Source: JAHZFN01 sp965149945
GTDB lineage: Bacteria > Bacillota > Dehalobacteriia > UBA4068 > UBA4997
Reading direction: 5' to 3'
Length of the DNA stretch: 64,000 bases
Assembly: GCA_965149945.1 (NCBI GenBank)
Contig: CBCTTQ010000003.1
Location: 34,574-98,573, forward strand
Shown: positions 8,311-16,091 of the stretch, one piece after another
Layout: every line of letters starts with the position of its first letter
Position numbering within the stretch: the first letter of the stretch is position 1
Position numbers and translations under genes: made by a program
The notes under the pieces: generated by a model
The model's input: the letters and a program-made list of their open reading frames with translations, nothing else
What the model was told of the DNA's origin: nothing
The model's database searches: none

Positions 8311-8616
8311 CTAAAAACGCAAAATATTGTAGCGGTCCAGGTCGATGTTTTCCCGATTGCGGAACAACACCACACAGATCGCCAAACCGATAGCGACCTC
8401 CGCCGCCGCCAAAGCAATGACAAAGATAGCCATGATCTCACCCACATCACCCATCATATATTTGCTGAAAGCGATAAAGTTGATGTTCACGGCGTTCAGC
8501 ATCAATTCAATGGAAATAATAACGGCGATGGCATGGCGTTTCGTCAAAGCGCCAAACAGACCGATGGTAAACATGATGGCTCCTACCACCAAATAATGGC
8601 TCAAACTAAGCGTCAT
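8311..8616 (-). CDS. nuoK: NADH-quinone oxidoreductase subunit K (complex I)
   Basis: A 101-residue protein of three membrane helices with NuoK features: GLFGALTKRHAIAVIISIELMLNAVNINF, and FVIALAAAEVAIGLA in helix 3. The two buried Glu residues (in SIELM and AAAEVA) that form part of the proton path are present. It overlaps the end of nuoJ by 11 bases, suggesting translational coupling. A 39-base gap separates it from nuoL. Confidence 0.95.
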   Translation of the reverse strand: MTLSLSHYLVVGAIMFTIGLFGALTKRHAIAVIISIELMLNAVNINFIAFSKYMMGDVGEIMAIFVIALAAAEVAIGLAICVVLFRNRENIDLDRYNILRF

Positions 8617-9121
8617 TTTTCTTCACCTCTTCCGCGATGATGACGGTGGCAACCACCGCCGCGATCAGCGTCACGCCGATCAACAGAAAAGCAACGGGGT
8701 ACTGACTAAACAGATTAATAGCCAGACGATGCAAATCGCTGTCTACAATAGCGTCTGTGGGCACCGTTCCACTCCATTCGGTACTGAAAATACTCACTAC
8801 CAATACCACCCCAAAAGCCACCGATATAATCATATTAGGCAGACATTTGAAGGCAAACAGATTGGTATTATCCATGGTGGTTCCGCCGCGTTTGATCAAC
8901 AGCAGTCCCAAAATAGTCACAATCGCGATCGCGCTACTGTAAACCAGCACCTGCACCGCTCCCATAAAATCTGACTGCAAAGAATAATACAGTCCCGCCA
9001 CACCGATGAAACAAATGATCATGGAAAGCACCGCGTGTACCAGATTCTTAAACCCGACGACACAAACAGCGCTGCCCAGAGCTACCGCCGCCAGCAAGCA
9101 AAAAACCAGAAAATGCAGCAT
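8606..9121 (-). CDS. nuoJ: NADH-quinone oxidoreductase subunit J (complex I)
   Basis: A 171-residue membrane protein with five predicted helices and the NuoJ motif GLYYSLQSDFMGAVQVLVYSSAIAIV. It contacts NuoH, NuoA and NuoK near the quinone chamber. It begins one base after the nuoI stop and overlaps nuoK. Length is slightly shorter than E. coli NuoJ, as is usual in Bacillota. Confidence 0.93.
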   Translation of the reverse strand: MLHFLVFCLLAAVALGSAVCVVGFKNLVHAVLSMIICFIGVAGLYYSLQSDFMGAVQVLVYSSAIAIVTILGLLLIKRGGTTMDNTNLFAFKCLPNMIISVAFGVVLVVSIFSTEWSGTVPTDAIVDSDLHRLAINLFSQYPVAFLLIGVTLIAAVVATVIIAEEVKKNDA

Positions 9122-9122
9122 G

Positions 9123-9632
9123 TTATTCCGCCCCCTTTTCCGACGCGGGCATCCGCCCCGCGTGATTCTGTTCGACGGGCGTCTTTTTGACAGCCATCCG
9201 ACTGCCCTTCATACCATAGGAAGAACCTCGACGATCCAGATGAGGCGTCGCCACCAAATCCACCGGCACATCAAAACGGGAATAAACCGCCGTTTCAAAA
9301 TCCATGGTAAATTGCAGCGCGTCTTTGGGGCAGGCATCCACACAAAAACCGCAAAACAAACAATACTGCCGATCAACCCAATATTCTTTCAGTTGTTTTT
9401 TTCCTTCTTCGTTTTTTTCCGTCACAATCTCAATGGCGCGATTCGGGCAGGACTTGGCGCAAATCCCGCAGGCAATACAGCGATCAATATGCAAAATGAA
9501 ATCGCTTCCCCGAAAACAATCCGCCAAATAGGGTTTTTCTTCGGGATATTTTTCCGTCATGCGTTTGCTGACGGCTTCCTTACCCGTAACCGATAATCCT
9601 TTAAGCAAACCTTTTCCGAACATCTCTACCAC
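9123..9632 (-). CDS. nuoI: NADH-quinone oxidoreductase subunit I, 2x[4Fe-4S] protein
   Basis: A 169-residue ferredoxin-like protein with two complete [4Fe-4S] motifs, CIACGICAKSCP and CLFCGFCVDACP, that bind clusters N6a and N6b in the connecting module. As no nuoE, nuoF or nuoG genes are present here, NuoI may be the entry point for electrons from ferredoxin or an unidentified partner (inference). It lies six bases after nuoH. Confidence 0.95.
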   Translation of the reverse strand: MVEMFGKGLLKGLSVTGKEAVSKRMTEKYPEEKPYLADCFRGSDFILHIDRCIACGICAKSCPNRAIEIVTEKNEEGKKQLKEYWVDRQYCLFCGFCVDACPKDALQFTMDFETAVYSRFDVPVDLVATPHLDRRGSSYGMKGSRMAVKKTPVEQNHAGRMPASEKGAE

Positions 9633-9638
9633 CCCTCC

Positions 9639-10670
9639 TTAAGCAACATAAAGCATCACGCAGGTGATGATGACATTCAAAATAGTCAGCGGAAACAACC
9701 ATTTCCAGCAAAACGCCTGCAAATGATCGACCCTTATCCTGGGGAATGTCCAACGCGCCCAGATGAACAATGTCATGATTGCAAAGGTCTTCAGCAGAAA
9801 CCACACCCAGCCCGGCAGGACGGGACCCATCCAGCCGCCCAAAAACAGGGTCGTGGCAATACCCGCCGCTACAAACATGTTGCAGTATTCCGCCAGGAAG
9901 AACAGCGCCCAACGCATCCCGGAATATTCCGTATAAATCCCGTTGGTCAGTTCCGATTCCCCTTCCGGCAGATCAAAAGGCGCCCGATTACATTCCGCCG
10001 TAGCGCAGATCAGATACACAATGAACATCACCGGCTGATAACAAACAAACCAAAGGGGCTGCTGGGCTTCTACAATCTCAGACATATTCAAAGTTCCGGC
10101 AATCAACACCACGCCCACCAGCGAAAAAACCATGGGGATTTCGTAGCTGACCATCTGAGAAACGGCACGCATTCCCCCCACCATAGAATATTTGTTATTA
10201 GAGGAATATCCGGCAATCAAAATCGGCAGTGTACAAAGAGAAGTCACCGCCAACAGATACACCAGCCCCAAATTCAAGTCCAACGCCACCATACCTTCGC
10301 CGAAAGGAATAACCGCCAATGCCAACATAGTAGGCGCGAACACCACCAAAGCCGCCGTCAAATGCAGCTTTTTGTCAGCTGAAGCCGGAACGATATCTTC
10401 TTTCATCAACAGCTTCAACGCGTCGGCCACCGTCTGAAACCAACCATTGGGGCCCAGTCGATTAGGACCGGGACGCCTCTGAATATAACCGGCAAATTTT
10501 CTTTCCCACAGCACATAAAACAAAGCGCAAAGCACACAGACCAGAATAATAGCCACATAAGAAACCAGACCCATGACAATATCGGCGCCGAATTCACCCA
10601 GCCCGATCCAGGCGCAGAATTGCCGAATAGCTCCTGCTATGTACAGAAAAAAATTATTGATAAAATCCAC
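9639..10670 (-). CDS. nuoH: NADH-quinone oxidoreductase subunit H (complex I)
   Basis: A 343-residue membrane protein with the NuoH quinone-chamber signature: ERKFAGYIQRRPGPNRLGPNGWFQ, DALKLLMKED, and the Glu-rich loop ECNRAPFDLPEGESELTNG followed by EYSGMRWALFFLAEY. These acidic residues link quinone reduction to the membrane arm. It starts 21 bases after nuoD. Confidence 0.96.
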   Translation of the reverse strand: MDFINNFFLYIAGAIRQFCAWIGLGEFGADIVMGLVSYVAIILVCVLCALFYVLWERKFAGYIQRRPGPNRLGPNGWFQTVADALKLLMKEDIVPASADKKLHLTAALVVFAPTMLALAVIPFGEGMVALDLNLGLVYLLAVTSLCTLPILIAGYSSNNKYSMVGGMRAVSQMVSYEIPMVFSLVGVVLIAGTLNMSEIVEAQQPLWFVCYQPVMFIVYLICATAECNRAPFDLPEGESELTNGIYTEYSGMRWALFFLAEYCNMFVAAGIATTLFLGGWMGPVLPGWVWFLLKTFAIMTLFIWARWTFPRIRVDHLQAFCWKWLFPLTILNVIITCVMLYVA

Positions 10671-10691
10671 AGTTCCACCTTCTTTCAGAAG

Positions 10692-11786
10692 CTACGCGTC
10701 AATTTCTCCCAATACAATGTCAAAGCTGGCGATAATAGAAACCATATCCGCCACCTTGCACCCCGGGAACAGGGTATCATAGATCGCGATATTGCAATAA
10801 GAGGGTCTTCTGAAATGGGTACGATAGGAATTCACCGTACCGTCAGAAGCCACAAAACAACCCAGGATTCCTTTGGGATTTTCCGTCTGCACATAGGCTT
10901 CGCCCGGCTCCGGCTTCAATACCCGCGGTACCTTTGCCATAATTTCACCTTCCGGCAGATCATCCAAAAAACGCCGGATCAGATGAAAACTCTCTTCCAC
11001 TTCGATCATGCGCACATAATACCGGTCATAACAATCGCCGTTTTGACCGGACGGCACTCGGAATTCATATTTGCCGTATTGCAAATACGGTTTATCTTTT
11101 CTGAGATCATAGGGTACCCCGGAAGCGCGCAAGTTCGGTCCCGACAACCCAAAAGACATGGCCTGTTCTTTGGTAATCACGCCTACGCCTTTGGTTCTGG
11201 CGCGGAAAATTTCATTTTCGTCCAATAATTTATGATACATCTTCAAAAACTTAGGGAATTCCTCTTGAAAAACCCGCAGTTTTTCATAAAACTTTTCATT
11301 GAGATCCTCCGCCACGCCGCCGATTCGAATATAATTGTGGGTCATGCGGGAACCGCAGAGTTCACAAAGAGCGTCCAAAATGTACTCCCTCTGTTGGAAA
11401 GGATAGAACACCGCCGACACAGCGCCCAAATCCATGATATAACAACCAATGCCTACCATATAGCTGGCAATGCGCATCATTTCCGCCGTAATCATACGAA
11501 TATACTGCGCCCGCAGAGGAACTTCAATGCCGGCCAGTTTTTCCACCGCCATGCAATAGGTCAGATTGTTACTGAGACTTGCCAAGTAGTCCAAACGATC
11601 CGTATAGGGAATACCCTGTTGAAACGTCCTGCTTTCCAACAGTTTTTCTATACCCCGGTGCAGATAGCCGATACGTACATCAGAACTTACACAGGTCTCG
11701 CCGTCCATTTCGGCCAAAACTCGCAATACCCCGTGGGTACTGGGATGTTGTGGTCCGAGGTTCAGCATATAATGTTCTGTATTCAT
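10692..11786 (-). CDS. nuoD: NADH-quinone oxidoreductase subunit D (49-kDa type)
   Basis: A 364-residue subunit derived from the large subunit of [NiFe] hydrogenases, forming the quinone site with NuoB. Visible motifs are LGPQHPSTHGVLRV near the N-terminus (quinone-site His), RIGYLHRGIEKLLE, and the C-terminal ending DIVLGEIDA, which has no nickel-binding Cys. It overlaps nuoC by four bases (ATGA). Confidence 0.96.
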   Translation of the reverse strand: MNTEHYMLNLGPQHPSTHGVLRVLAEMDGETCVSSDVRIGYLHRGIEKLLESRTFQQGIPYTDRLDYLASLSNNLTYCMAVEKLAGIEVPLRAQYIRMITAEMMRIASYMVGIGCYIMDLGAVSAVFYPFQQREYILDALCELCGSRMTHNYIRIGGVAEDLNEKFYEKLRVFQEEFPKFLKMYHKLLDENEIFRARTKGVGVITKEQAMSFGLSGPNLRASGVPYDLRKDKPYLQYGKYEFRVPSGQNGDCYDRYYVRMIEVEESFHLIRRFLDDLPEGEIMAKVPRVLKPEPGEAYVQTENPKGILGCFVASDGTVNSYRTHFRRPSYCNIAIYDTLFPGCKVADMVSIIASFDIVLGEIDA

Positions 11787-12247
11787 TTGCGAATCGACCT
11801 CCTTCCCTGGTACACACTGGGATGGTGAACATAGTCTTTGCGCAAAGGGTGTCCGTCATAACCGTCCCACAGCAAAATGCGGCGCGGGTCGGGATGATTC
11901 AGGAAGGTGATACCCATCAAATCCAGCGCCTCCCGTTCCAGCCAGTTGGCGGCATCCCAAAGGGAACAGAGACTTTCCACTTCCGGGCAGTCATGATTCA
12001 GTTCTACCCGCACAGTCAGGTGTCCATCGCCCAAAAATTGATATAATTGATAAACCATCGCGAAATAATCCCGATAGTCCACAGCGGTGATATCCGCCAA
12101 AAATCCGTAATCCTGCTCTTTTAAACAGCGCATCAGCGGCAACAAACAGTCCTTTTCCGCTGTCATCACCGTATCGTCCTTTTCGCTCCAGACGACAGCC
12201 TCCCCGAATTTTTCCCCAATCAATCGGCGCAGTTCAGCGTTTTTCAT
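11783..12247 (-). CDS. nuoC: NADH-quinone oxidoreductase subunit C (30-kDa type)
   Basis: A 154-residue soluble subunit with the family region DLMGITFLNHPDPRRILLWDGYDGHPLRKDY near the C-terminus. NuoC is separate from NuoD here, not fused as in E. coli. It overlaps nuoB by 14 bases and nuoD by four, implying coupled translation. Confidence 0.93.
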   Translation of the reverse strand: MKNAELRRLIGEKFGEAVVWSEKDDTVMTAEKDCLLPLMRCLKEQDYGFLADITAVDYRDYFAMVYQLYQFLGDGHLTVRVELNHDCPEVESLCSLWDAANWLEREALDLMGITFLNHPDPRRILLWDGYDGHPLRKDYVHHPSVYQGRRSIRK

Positions 12248-12797
12248 CTCTAAACACCTCCGTCCTTTCGGGATGTTTCAGTTTCGCCTTCAGAGAGAGC
12301 ATCCCGTCAACGATGGCTTCCGGTCTGGGCGGACAACCGGGAACATACACATCCACCGGCACCACCTTGTCAGCGCCGGCCGTCACCGCATAGGAGTCCA
12401 CAAAGGGACCGCCGGAAATAGCACAGCTGCCGATGGCAATCACCCAACGGGGTTCCGGCATTTGATGATACAACCGTTCCACCGCCGGGCGCATTTTTTC
12501 TGTGATCGTTCCCGCCACAATCATCACATCCGCCTGACGGGGACTGTTGCGGAATACCTCAAAACCAAAACGACTCATATCATAACGCATCTGTGTCGTA
12601 CAAATCATCTCAATGGCACAACACGCCAAACCAAACTGCAAAGGCCACAAAGAATATCCGGTGCCCCAGGCAAAAAGCTTATCTAAGCAAGTCATGAAAA
12701 TTCCGTGGTGTTCCAATTCCTGCTGACTCATGAGTTCATCGGTCCGATTGGGATCACCCTCCGGCATTGCTTCTTTCACAGGATATCTTAAAGCCAT
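12234..12797 (-). CDS. nuoB: NADH-quinone oxidoreductase subunit B (N2 cluster)
   Basis: A 187-residue protein carrying the terminal [4Fe-4S] cluster N2. The ligands are visible as the adjacent pair in FGLACCAIEM, the Cys in AIGSCAISGGPF, and the Cys in VPGCPPRPEA. It passes electrons to quinone at the NuoD interface. Its start overlaps the last 10 bases of nuoA. Confidence 0.96.
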   Translation of the reverse strand: MALRYPVKEAMPEGDPNRTDELMSQQELEHHGIFMTCLDKLFAWGTGYSLWPLQFGLACCAIEMICTTQMRYDMSRFGFEVFRNSPRQADVMIVAGTITEKMRPAVERLYHQMPEPRWVIAIGSCAISGGPFVDSYAVTAGADKVVPVDVYVPGCPPRPEAIVDGMLSLKAKLKHPERTEVFRDEKR

Positions 12798-13144
12798 TTT
12801 AACGCACCTTCTTTCATGGCATAGGTCAGCGCGGCGCCAATCAAAATCAGGAAAAAGAGCATTTCAACCAGGGCATAAGCGCCCATGCCGGTAAATTCAA
12901 TCGCCCAAGGAAATAAAAACAAGGCCGAAATATCAAAAATTAAAAACAAAAGACCAACAATAAAATAGCTGATCTTAAAGCGGACCCACGCGGTGCCGAT
13001 GGTTTCCATCCCGCATTCGTAGACCTCTGTTTTCACTTTGTACGGACGATGAGTTTGCAACAATCTGGACAGCAACAGCGCGGTGGACGCGAAACCGATG
13101 GCGCCGATCAAAATAATCCCCACAATCGCGTATTGTACCAGCAT
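12788..13144 (-). CDS. nuoA: NADH-quinone oxidoreductase subunit A, first gene of the nuo operon
   Basis: A 118-residue three-helix membrane protein with the NuoA motif KVKTEVYECGMETIGTAW and FDISALFLFPWAI. I chose the ATG at 13144 (MLVQYAIVG): the AGGAG at 13154-13158 is eight or nine bases upstream, whereas the in-frame GTG at 13153 touches the AGGAG. It is preceded by a long leader and two promoter candidates. No nuoE, nuoF or nuoG genes lie upstream. Confidence 0.94.
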   Translation of the reverse strand: MLVQYAIVGIILIGAIGFASTALLLSRLLQTHRPYKVKTEVYECGMETIGTAWVRFKISYFIVGLLFLIFDISALFLFPWAIEFTGMGAYALVEMLFFLILIGAALTYAMKEGALKWL

Positions 13145-13232
13145 AATAATCACTCCTTTTCACGAAAAGACCCAACCCCGGTAAGAAAAATACAGTATAC
13201 AGATACCAAGAAAATAGACTTTTCAAAATTTT

Positions 13233-13261
13233 ATTACAATTCTTCGTAAAAAACAAGTCAA
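13233..13261 (-). promoter_or_regulatory. Possible second promoter of the nuo operon
   Basis: On the minus strand, TTGACT (13256-13261) and TGTAAT (13233-13238) are 17 bases apart, about 90 bases before nuoA. It is weaker than the distal promoter and could be fortuitous in AT-rich DNA. Confidence 0.4.
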
Positions 13262-13310
13262 AACCGCTTTCCCTGTTTTCCGCAAAAAAACCGCTTCTGT
13301 TTCAATTTAT

Positions 13311-13339
13311 ATGATACTACGTTTATGCAAAGGTGTCAA
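13311..13339 (-). promoter_or_regulatory. Main promoter of the nuo operon
   Basis: On the minus strand, a consensus TTGACA (13334-13339) and TATCAT (13311-13316) are separated by 17 bases. This predicts an mRNA start near 13304 and a leader of about 160 bases to nuoA. Confidence 0.7.
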
Positions 13340-13649
13340 TACTTTAAATTACTAAAATCTCCCTCCGGATTATGTTTTCCGTATCTGTACACAACAGGCT
13401 CTTATCAGGCAAATTCCTCTTTTTCTCTTCCGCTTTCACACGACAAAAAAATTTTTCCCATCCATATTTACTTTTACATTTAATTTTATTCGATCAAAAT
13501 AATTTCATATTTATACAAAAATTGCAAAATAATTATACTCTTCCCGTCATAATCTCCTTTTTTTTGCAAAAAACTCCTGCTAAGACTCTTAAAAAAAAAG
13601 AGAAACAGATTCCCTTTGAATTTTTCTTCACTTTTTTCACTTTTCCGCA
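13340..13649. other. AT-rich divergent intergenic region
   Basis: This stretch between the nuo promoter and the amidase gene has long A and T runs and no convincing coding frame or RNA gene. It ends at a weak TACAAT (13650-13655) that may be the -10 element for the plus-strand amidase. Confidence 0.5.
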
Positions 13650-13685
13650 TACAATCCTAACAAAAGTATATAACAGGAGGCCCCT

Positions 13686-14252
13686 ATGGCAATTAAAATT
13701 TTTATCGATCAAGGACACAATCCTCAAAATCCCAACGCCGGCGCCGAAGGCGGCGGTCTGCGAGAACAAGACGTCAATTACGATGTGGGGGTACGGCTGG
13801 CGGAACTGCTGCGGCAAAACGGCAATTTTGAAGTACGCCTCTCTCGCAATGATCCGGATGAAATTCTGGGCGCCACCACAACGGAAAGCCTGCAAATCCG
13901 CGTGGAAGAAGCCAACCGTTGGGCGGCGGATTATTTCATCAGCATCCACTGCAACGCCAACACCAATACCAACATCAGCGGCAGCGAAGCATACGTTTAT
14001 CGTCTTTATTCGCAGGCCTATGACTGGGGCAGGGACTTGCTGGCGGGTCTGCACCAAAGCACCGGACTGACCAACCGCGGCGTCATGACCAATCCCGGAC
14101 TTTATGTGCTGCGACATACCCAAATGCCGGCTGTCCTGGTGGAACTAGGCTATCTGACTAATCCCCAGGACGCCGCTCTGCTGCGAGATAATCCCCAATC
14201 CTTTGCCGATGGACTGTACCAGGGAACCCTGAATTATTTCGGACTGAGCTAA
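13686..14252 (+). CDS. N-acetylmuramoyl-L-alanine amidase (Amidase_3) without signal peptide
   Basis: The 188-residue protein is a bare Amidase_3 catalytic domain. Zinc ligands and catalytic residue are visible: His11 in DQGHNP, Glu27 in GLREQDV, His88 in ISIHCNAN and Glu153 in VELGYLTN. The enzyme cleaves the amide between muramic acid and L-Ala in peptidoglycan. There is no signal peptide, membrane anchor or wall-binding domain, so it may act after cell lysis, in the mother cell during sporulation, or be exported another way (inference). An AACAGGAGG site precedes the ATG. It ends at a shared bidirectional terminator. Confidence 0.9.
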   Translation: MAIKIFIDQGHNPQNPNAGAEGGGLREQDVNYDVGVRLAELLRQNGNFEVRLSRNDPDEILGATTTESLQIRVEEANRWAADYFISIHCNANTNTNISGSEAYVYRLYSQAYDWGRDLLAGLHQSTGLTNRGVMTNPGLYVLRHTQMPAVLVELGYLTNPQDAALLRDNPQSFADGLYQGTLNYFGLS

Positions 14253-14256
14253 GGGC

Positions 14257-14294
14257 AAAAAAACTCCCGTCCGTTTACCCGGACGGGAGTTTTT
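14257..14294. terminator. Bidirectional terminator between the amidase and metY
   Basis: ACTCCCGTCCG and its inverted copy flank a short loop, with an A-run before and a T-run after. It serves both convergent genes, ending five bases after the amidase stop and seven before the metY stop. Confidence 0.9.
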
Positions 14295-14300
14295 CTTTCA

Positions 14301-15566
14301 TTAAATTTTGGCAAAAGCCTGTTCCACATCGGCTTTAATATCGTCAATATTTTCCAAACCGACAGACAGGCGAATCATACCGCCGTCAATACCCGCCGCC
14401 ACCAGTTGCTCATCCGTCAGCTGACGATGCGTCGCGGAGGCAGGATGTAATACGCAGGTTCTGATATCCGCTACATGCACTACGTTAGAGGCCAGTTTCA
14501 AATTGTCCATGAATTTAACCGCCGTATCTCGACCGCCCTTGATGGAAAAAGAAATAACGCCGCTGGTTCCCTCCGGTAAATACTTCTCTGCCAGATGATG
14601 ATACGGATCATCAGGTAAAGCGGGGTAGCTGACCGACTGCACCTTGTCAGACGCTTTCAGCAGCTGTGCCATAGCATAGGCGTTTTTACAATATTGGGGC
14701 ATTCTGACCGGAAGGGTTTCCAACCCCAGATTCAGCAAAAACGCGGAATGAGCCGCGGGATAACAGCCGAAATCACGCATCAGCTGCATTCTGGCTTTGA
14801 TAATATAGGCCATATTGCCGAATTCTTTGGTGTAAACCACTCCATGATAGCTGGCATCCGGTTCAGTAAAATCAGGAAATTTGCCGCTGGCGGCCCAGTC
14901 AAAATGACCGCCATCCACAATCACACCCCCGCCCTGCACAGCATGACCGTCCATATATTTGGTAGTGGAATGAATAACAATATCGGCGCCGAACTCAATG
15001 GGACGGCAGAGGATAGGCGTAGCAAAGGTGTTGTCCACAATCAGGGGCACTCCGTTTTTATGGGCGATATCGGCGAATTTTTCAATATCAAATACCGCCA
15101 AAGCCGGATTGGCCAATGTTTCCCCAAAAACAGCCTTGGTGTTGGGACGGAACGCTGCCTGAATTTCTTCTTCCGAGGCATCGGCATCCACCCAAATGCA
15201 CTCGATACCCAGCTTCTTCAAAGTGAAGGAAAAGAGATTGACCGTACCGCCGTAAATAGTGCCGGTAGAAATAAAGCTGTCTCCCGCCTTGCACAGATTC
15301 AAAATGGAAAACAAAGAGGCAGCCTGACCGCTGCTGGTCAGCATAGCGCCCACGCCGCCTTCCAAAGCGGCGATTTTCTGTTCCACCGCGTCGCAGGTGG
15401 GGTTCGCGAACCGTGAATACATATATTCCGTGGGCATATCAAACAAATCCGCGATATGTTCGGTGGAATCAAAACAATATGTCGTACTCTGCACAATGGG
15501 AACGACCCGAGGTTCTCCGTTTTTCGGCGTATAACCGGCATGCAGACATTTGGTTTCCAGTTTCAT
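14301..15566 (-). CDS. metY: O-acetylhomoserine sulfhydrylase / aminocarboxypropyltransferase
   Basis: A PLP-dependent Cys/Met metabolism enzyme of 421 residues. It has STTYCFDSTEHIADLF, SRFANPTCDAVEQKIAALEGG, VDNTFATP, and the PLP-binding Lys203 in HSTTKYMDGH. The length and the inserted FPDFTEPDASYHGV segment fit the MetY group, which makes homocysteine (or Cys) from O-acetylhomoserine and sulfide. I chose the ATG at 15566 (AAAGGAG ten bases upstream); an in-frame TTG two codons earlier is too close. The start overlaps the stop of a 51-codon leader ORF (TGATG). I saw no S-box in the leader. Confidence 0.92.
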   Translation of the reverse strand: MKLETKCLHAGYTPKNGEPRVVPIVQSTTYCFDSTEHIADLFDMPTEYMYSRFANPTCDAVEQKIAALEGGVGAMLTSSGQAASLFSILNLCKAGDSFISTGTIYGGTVNLFSFTLKKLGIECIWVDADASEEEIQAAFRPNTKAVFGETLANPALAVFDIEKFADIAHKNGVPLIVDNTFATPILCRPIEFGADIVIHSTTKYMDGHAVQGGGVIVDGGHFDWAASGKFPDFTEPDASYHGVVYTKEFGNMAYIIKARMQLMRDFGCYPAAHSAFLLNLGLETLPVRMPQYCKNAYAMAQLLKASDKVQSVSYPALPDDPYHHLAEKYLPEGTSGVISFSIKGGRDTAVKFMDNLKLASNVVHVADIRTCVLHPASATHRQLTDEQLVAAGIDGGMIRLSVGLENIDDIKADVEQAFAKI

Positions 15567-15721
15567 CAGCAATTCACTCCTTTGATCTTTCTAGCCGCGT
15601 TTTTTCGAATTCTCTTTCGATAAAGCGGCGGTTTTCGGCTTCTCTTTTCGCTCAGCTGTCCGCATTCCCCGCAAAGGAACCGCCAAACAACACCGCGAAA
15701 ACTCCCGCTTTTATCTTTCAT
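15566..15721 (-). CDS. Putative 51-codon leader ORF overlapping the metY start
   Basis: ATG at 15721 opens a 51-codon frame rich in Arg, Lys and Ser with a CGEC motif and a Cys as its last residue. Its TGA overlaps the metY ATG by one base (TGATG), a layout used for translational coupling. The ATG lies only about ten bases past the promoter -10 element, so the mRNA would be nearly leaderless here, and no ribosome binding site is visible. It could be a regulatory peptide sensing Cys, or chance. No homologue is recognised. Confidence 0.35.
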   Translation of the reverse strand: MKDKSGSFRGVVWRFLCGECGQLSEKRSRKPPLYRKRIRKNAARKIKGVNC

Positions 15722-15730
15722 AACGCATTT

Positions 15731-15760
15731 ATTGTACCTTTTTCCATGGCGGTTTGTCAA
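15731..15760 (-). promoter_or_regulatory. Promoter of metY
   Basis: On the minus strand, TTGACA (15755-15760) and TACAAT (15731-15736) are 18 bases apart. The predicted start is near 15724, giving about 158 bases of leader before metY. Confidence 0.7.
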
Positions 15761-16004
15761 TAGGACGAAGGGGCTCCGTCCACCGTGGGCGATATTACGC
15801 CGCCGGGACAATTCGCTAAAAGGCTCCTCGAAAGGATCCTTTCACCGTCGTGTTTCCTCCCCCTCCCCAAAAATCAAAGAACGACGGAAACACCTGTTTT
15901 CCTCCTTCATCACGTGTTTTTAAGCCTTCTCCCGAAGCAGCTCCGCGAAGACAAGCATTCTCCGACCGTCTGATACCGGAAAGTCAAGCCAAACCTACCT
16001 CGTG
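15761..16004. other. Intergenic DNA between divergent metY and DUF554 gene
   Basis: I see no convincing gene or known RNA here. Short open frames on both strands have no ribosome binding sites or recognisable products. Confidence 0.5.
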
Positions 16005-16034
16005 CTGGACAACAAAAAATTTTTTTGTTACAAT
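16005..16034 (+). promoter_or_regulatory. Candidate promoter of the DUF554 gene
   Basis: CTGGAC (16005-16010) and TACAAT (16029-16034) are separated by 18 bases, with a T-run just before the -10. The -35 is a poor match. Confidence 0.4.
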
Positions 16035-16091
16035 AGATTCGGCTCGATGGCTTCCGCCGCGCCGAAAGGGAATCCGAAACGAGGTGAAACC

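Noticed and set aside
13372..14070. 232-codon plus-strand frame overlapping the amidase gene
   Set aside because: Out of frame with the amidase, starts in AT-rich spacer DNA and has no binding site. The amidase frame has intact catalytic motifs.
15567..16091. SAM (S-box) or T-box riboswitch expected before metY
   Set aside because: I looked for the S-box core (GGTGGAGGGACTGGCCC-like segment) and the T-box TGGNACCGCG-type sequence in the metY leader and found neither.
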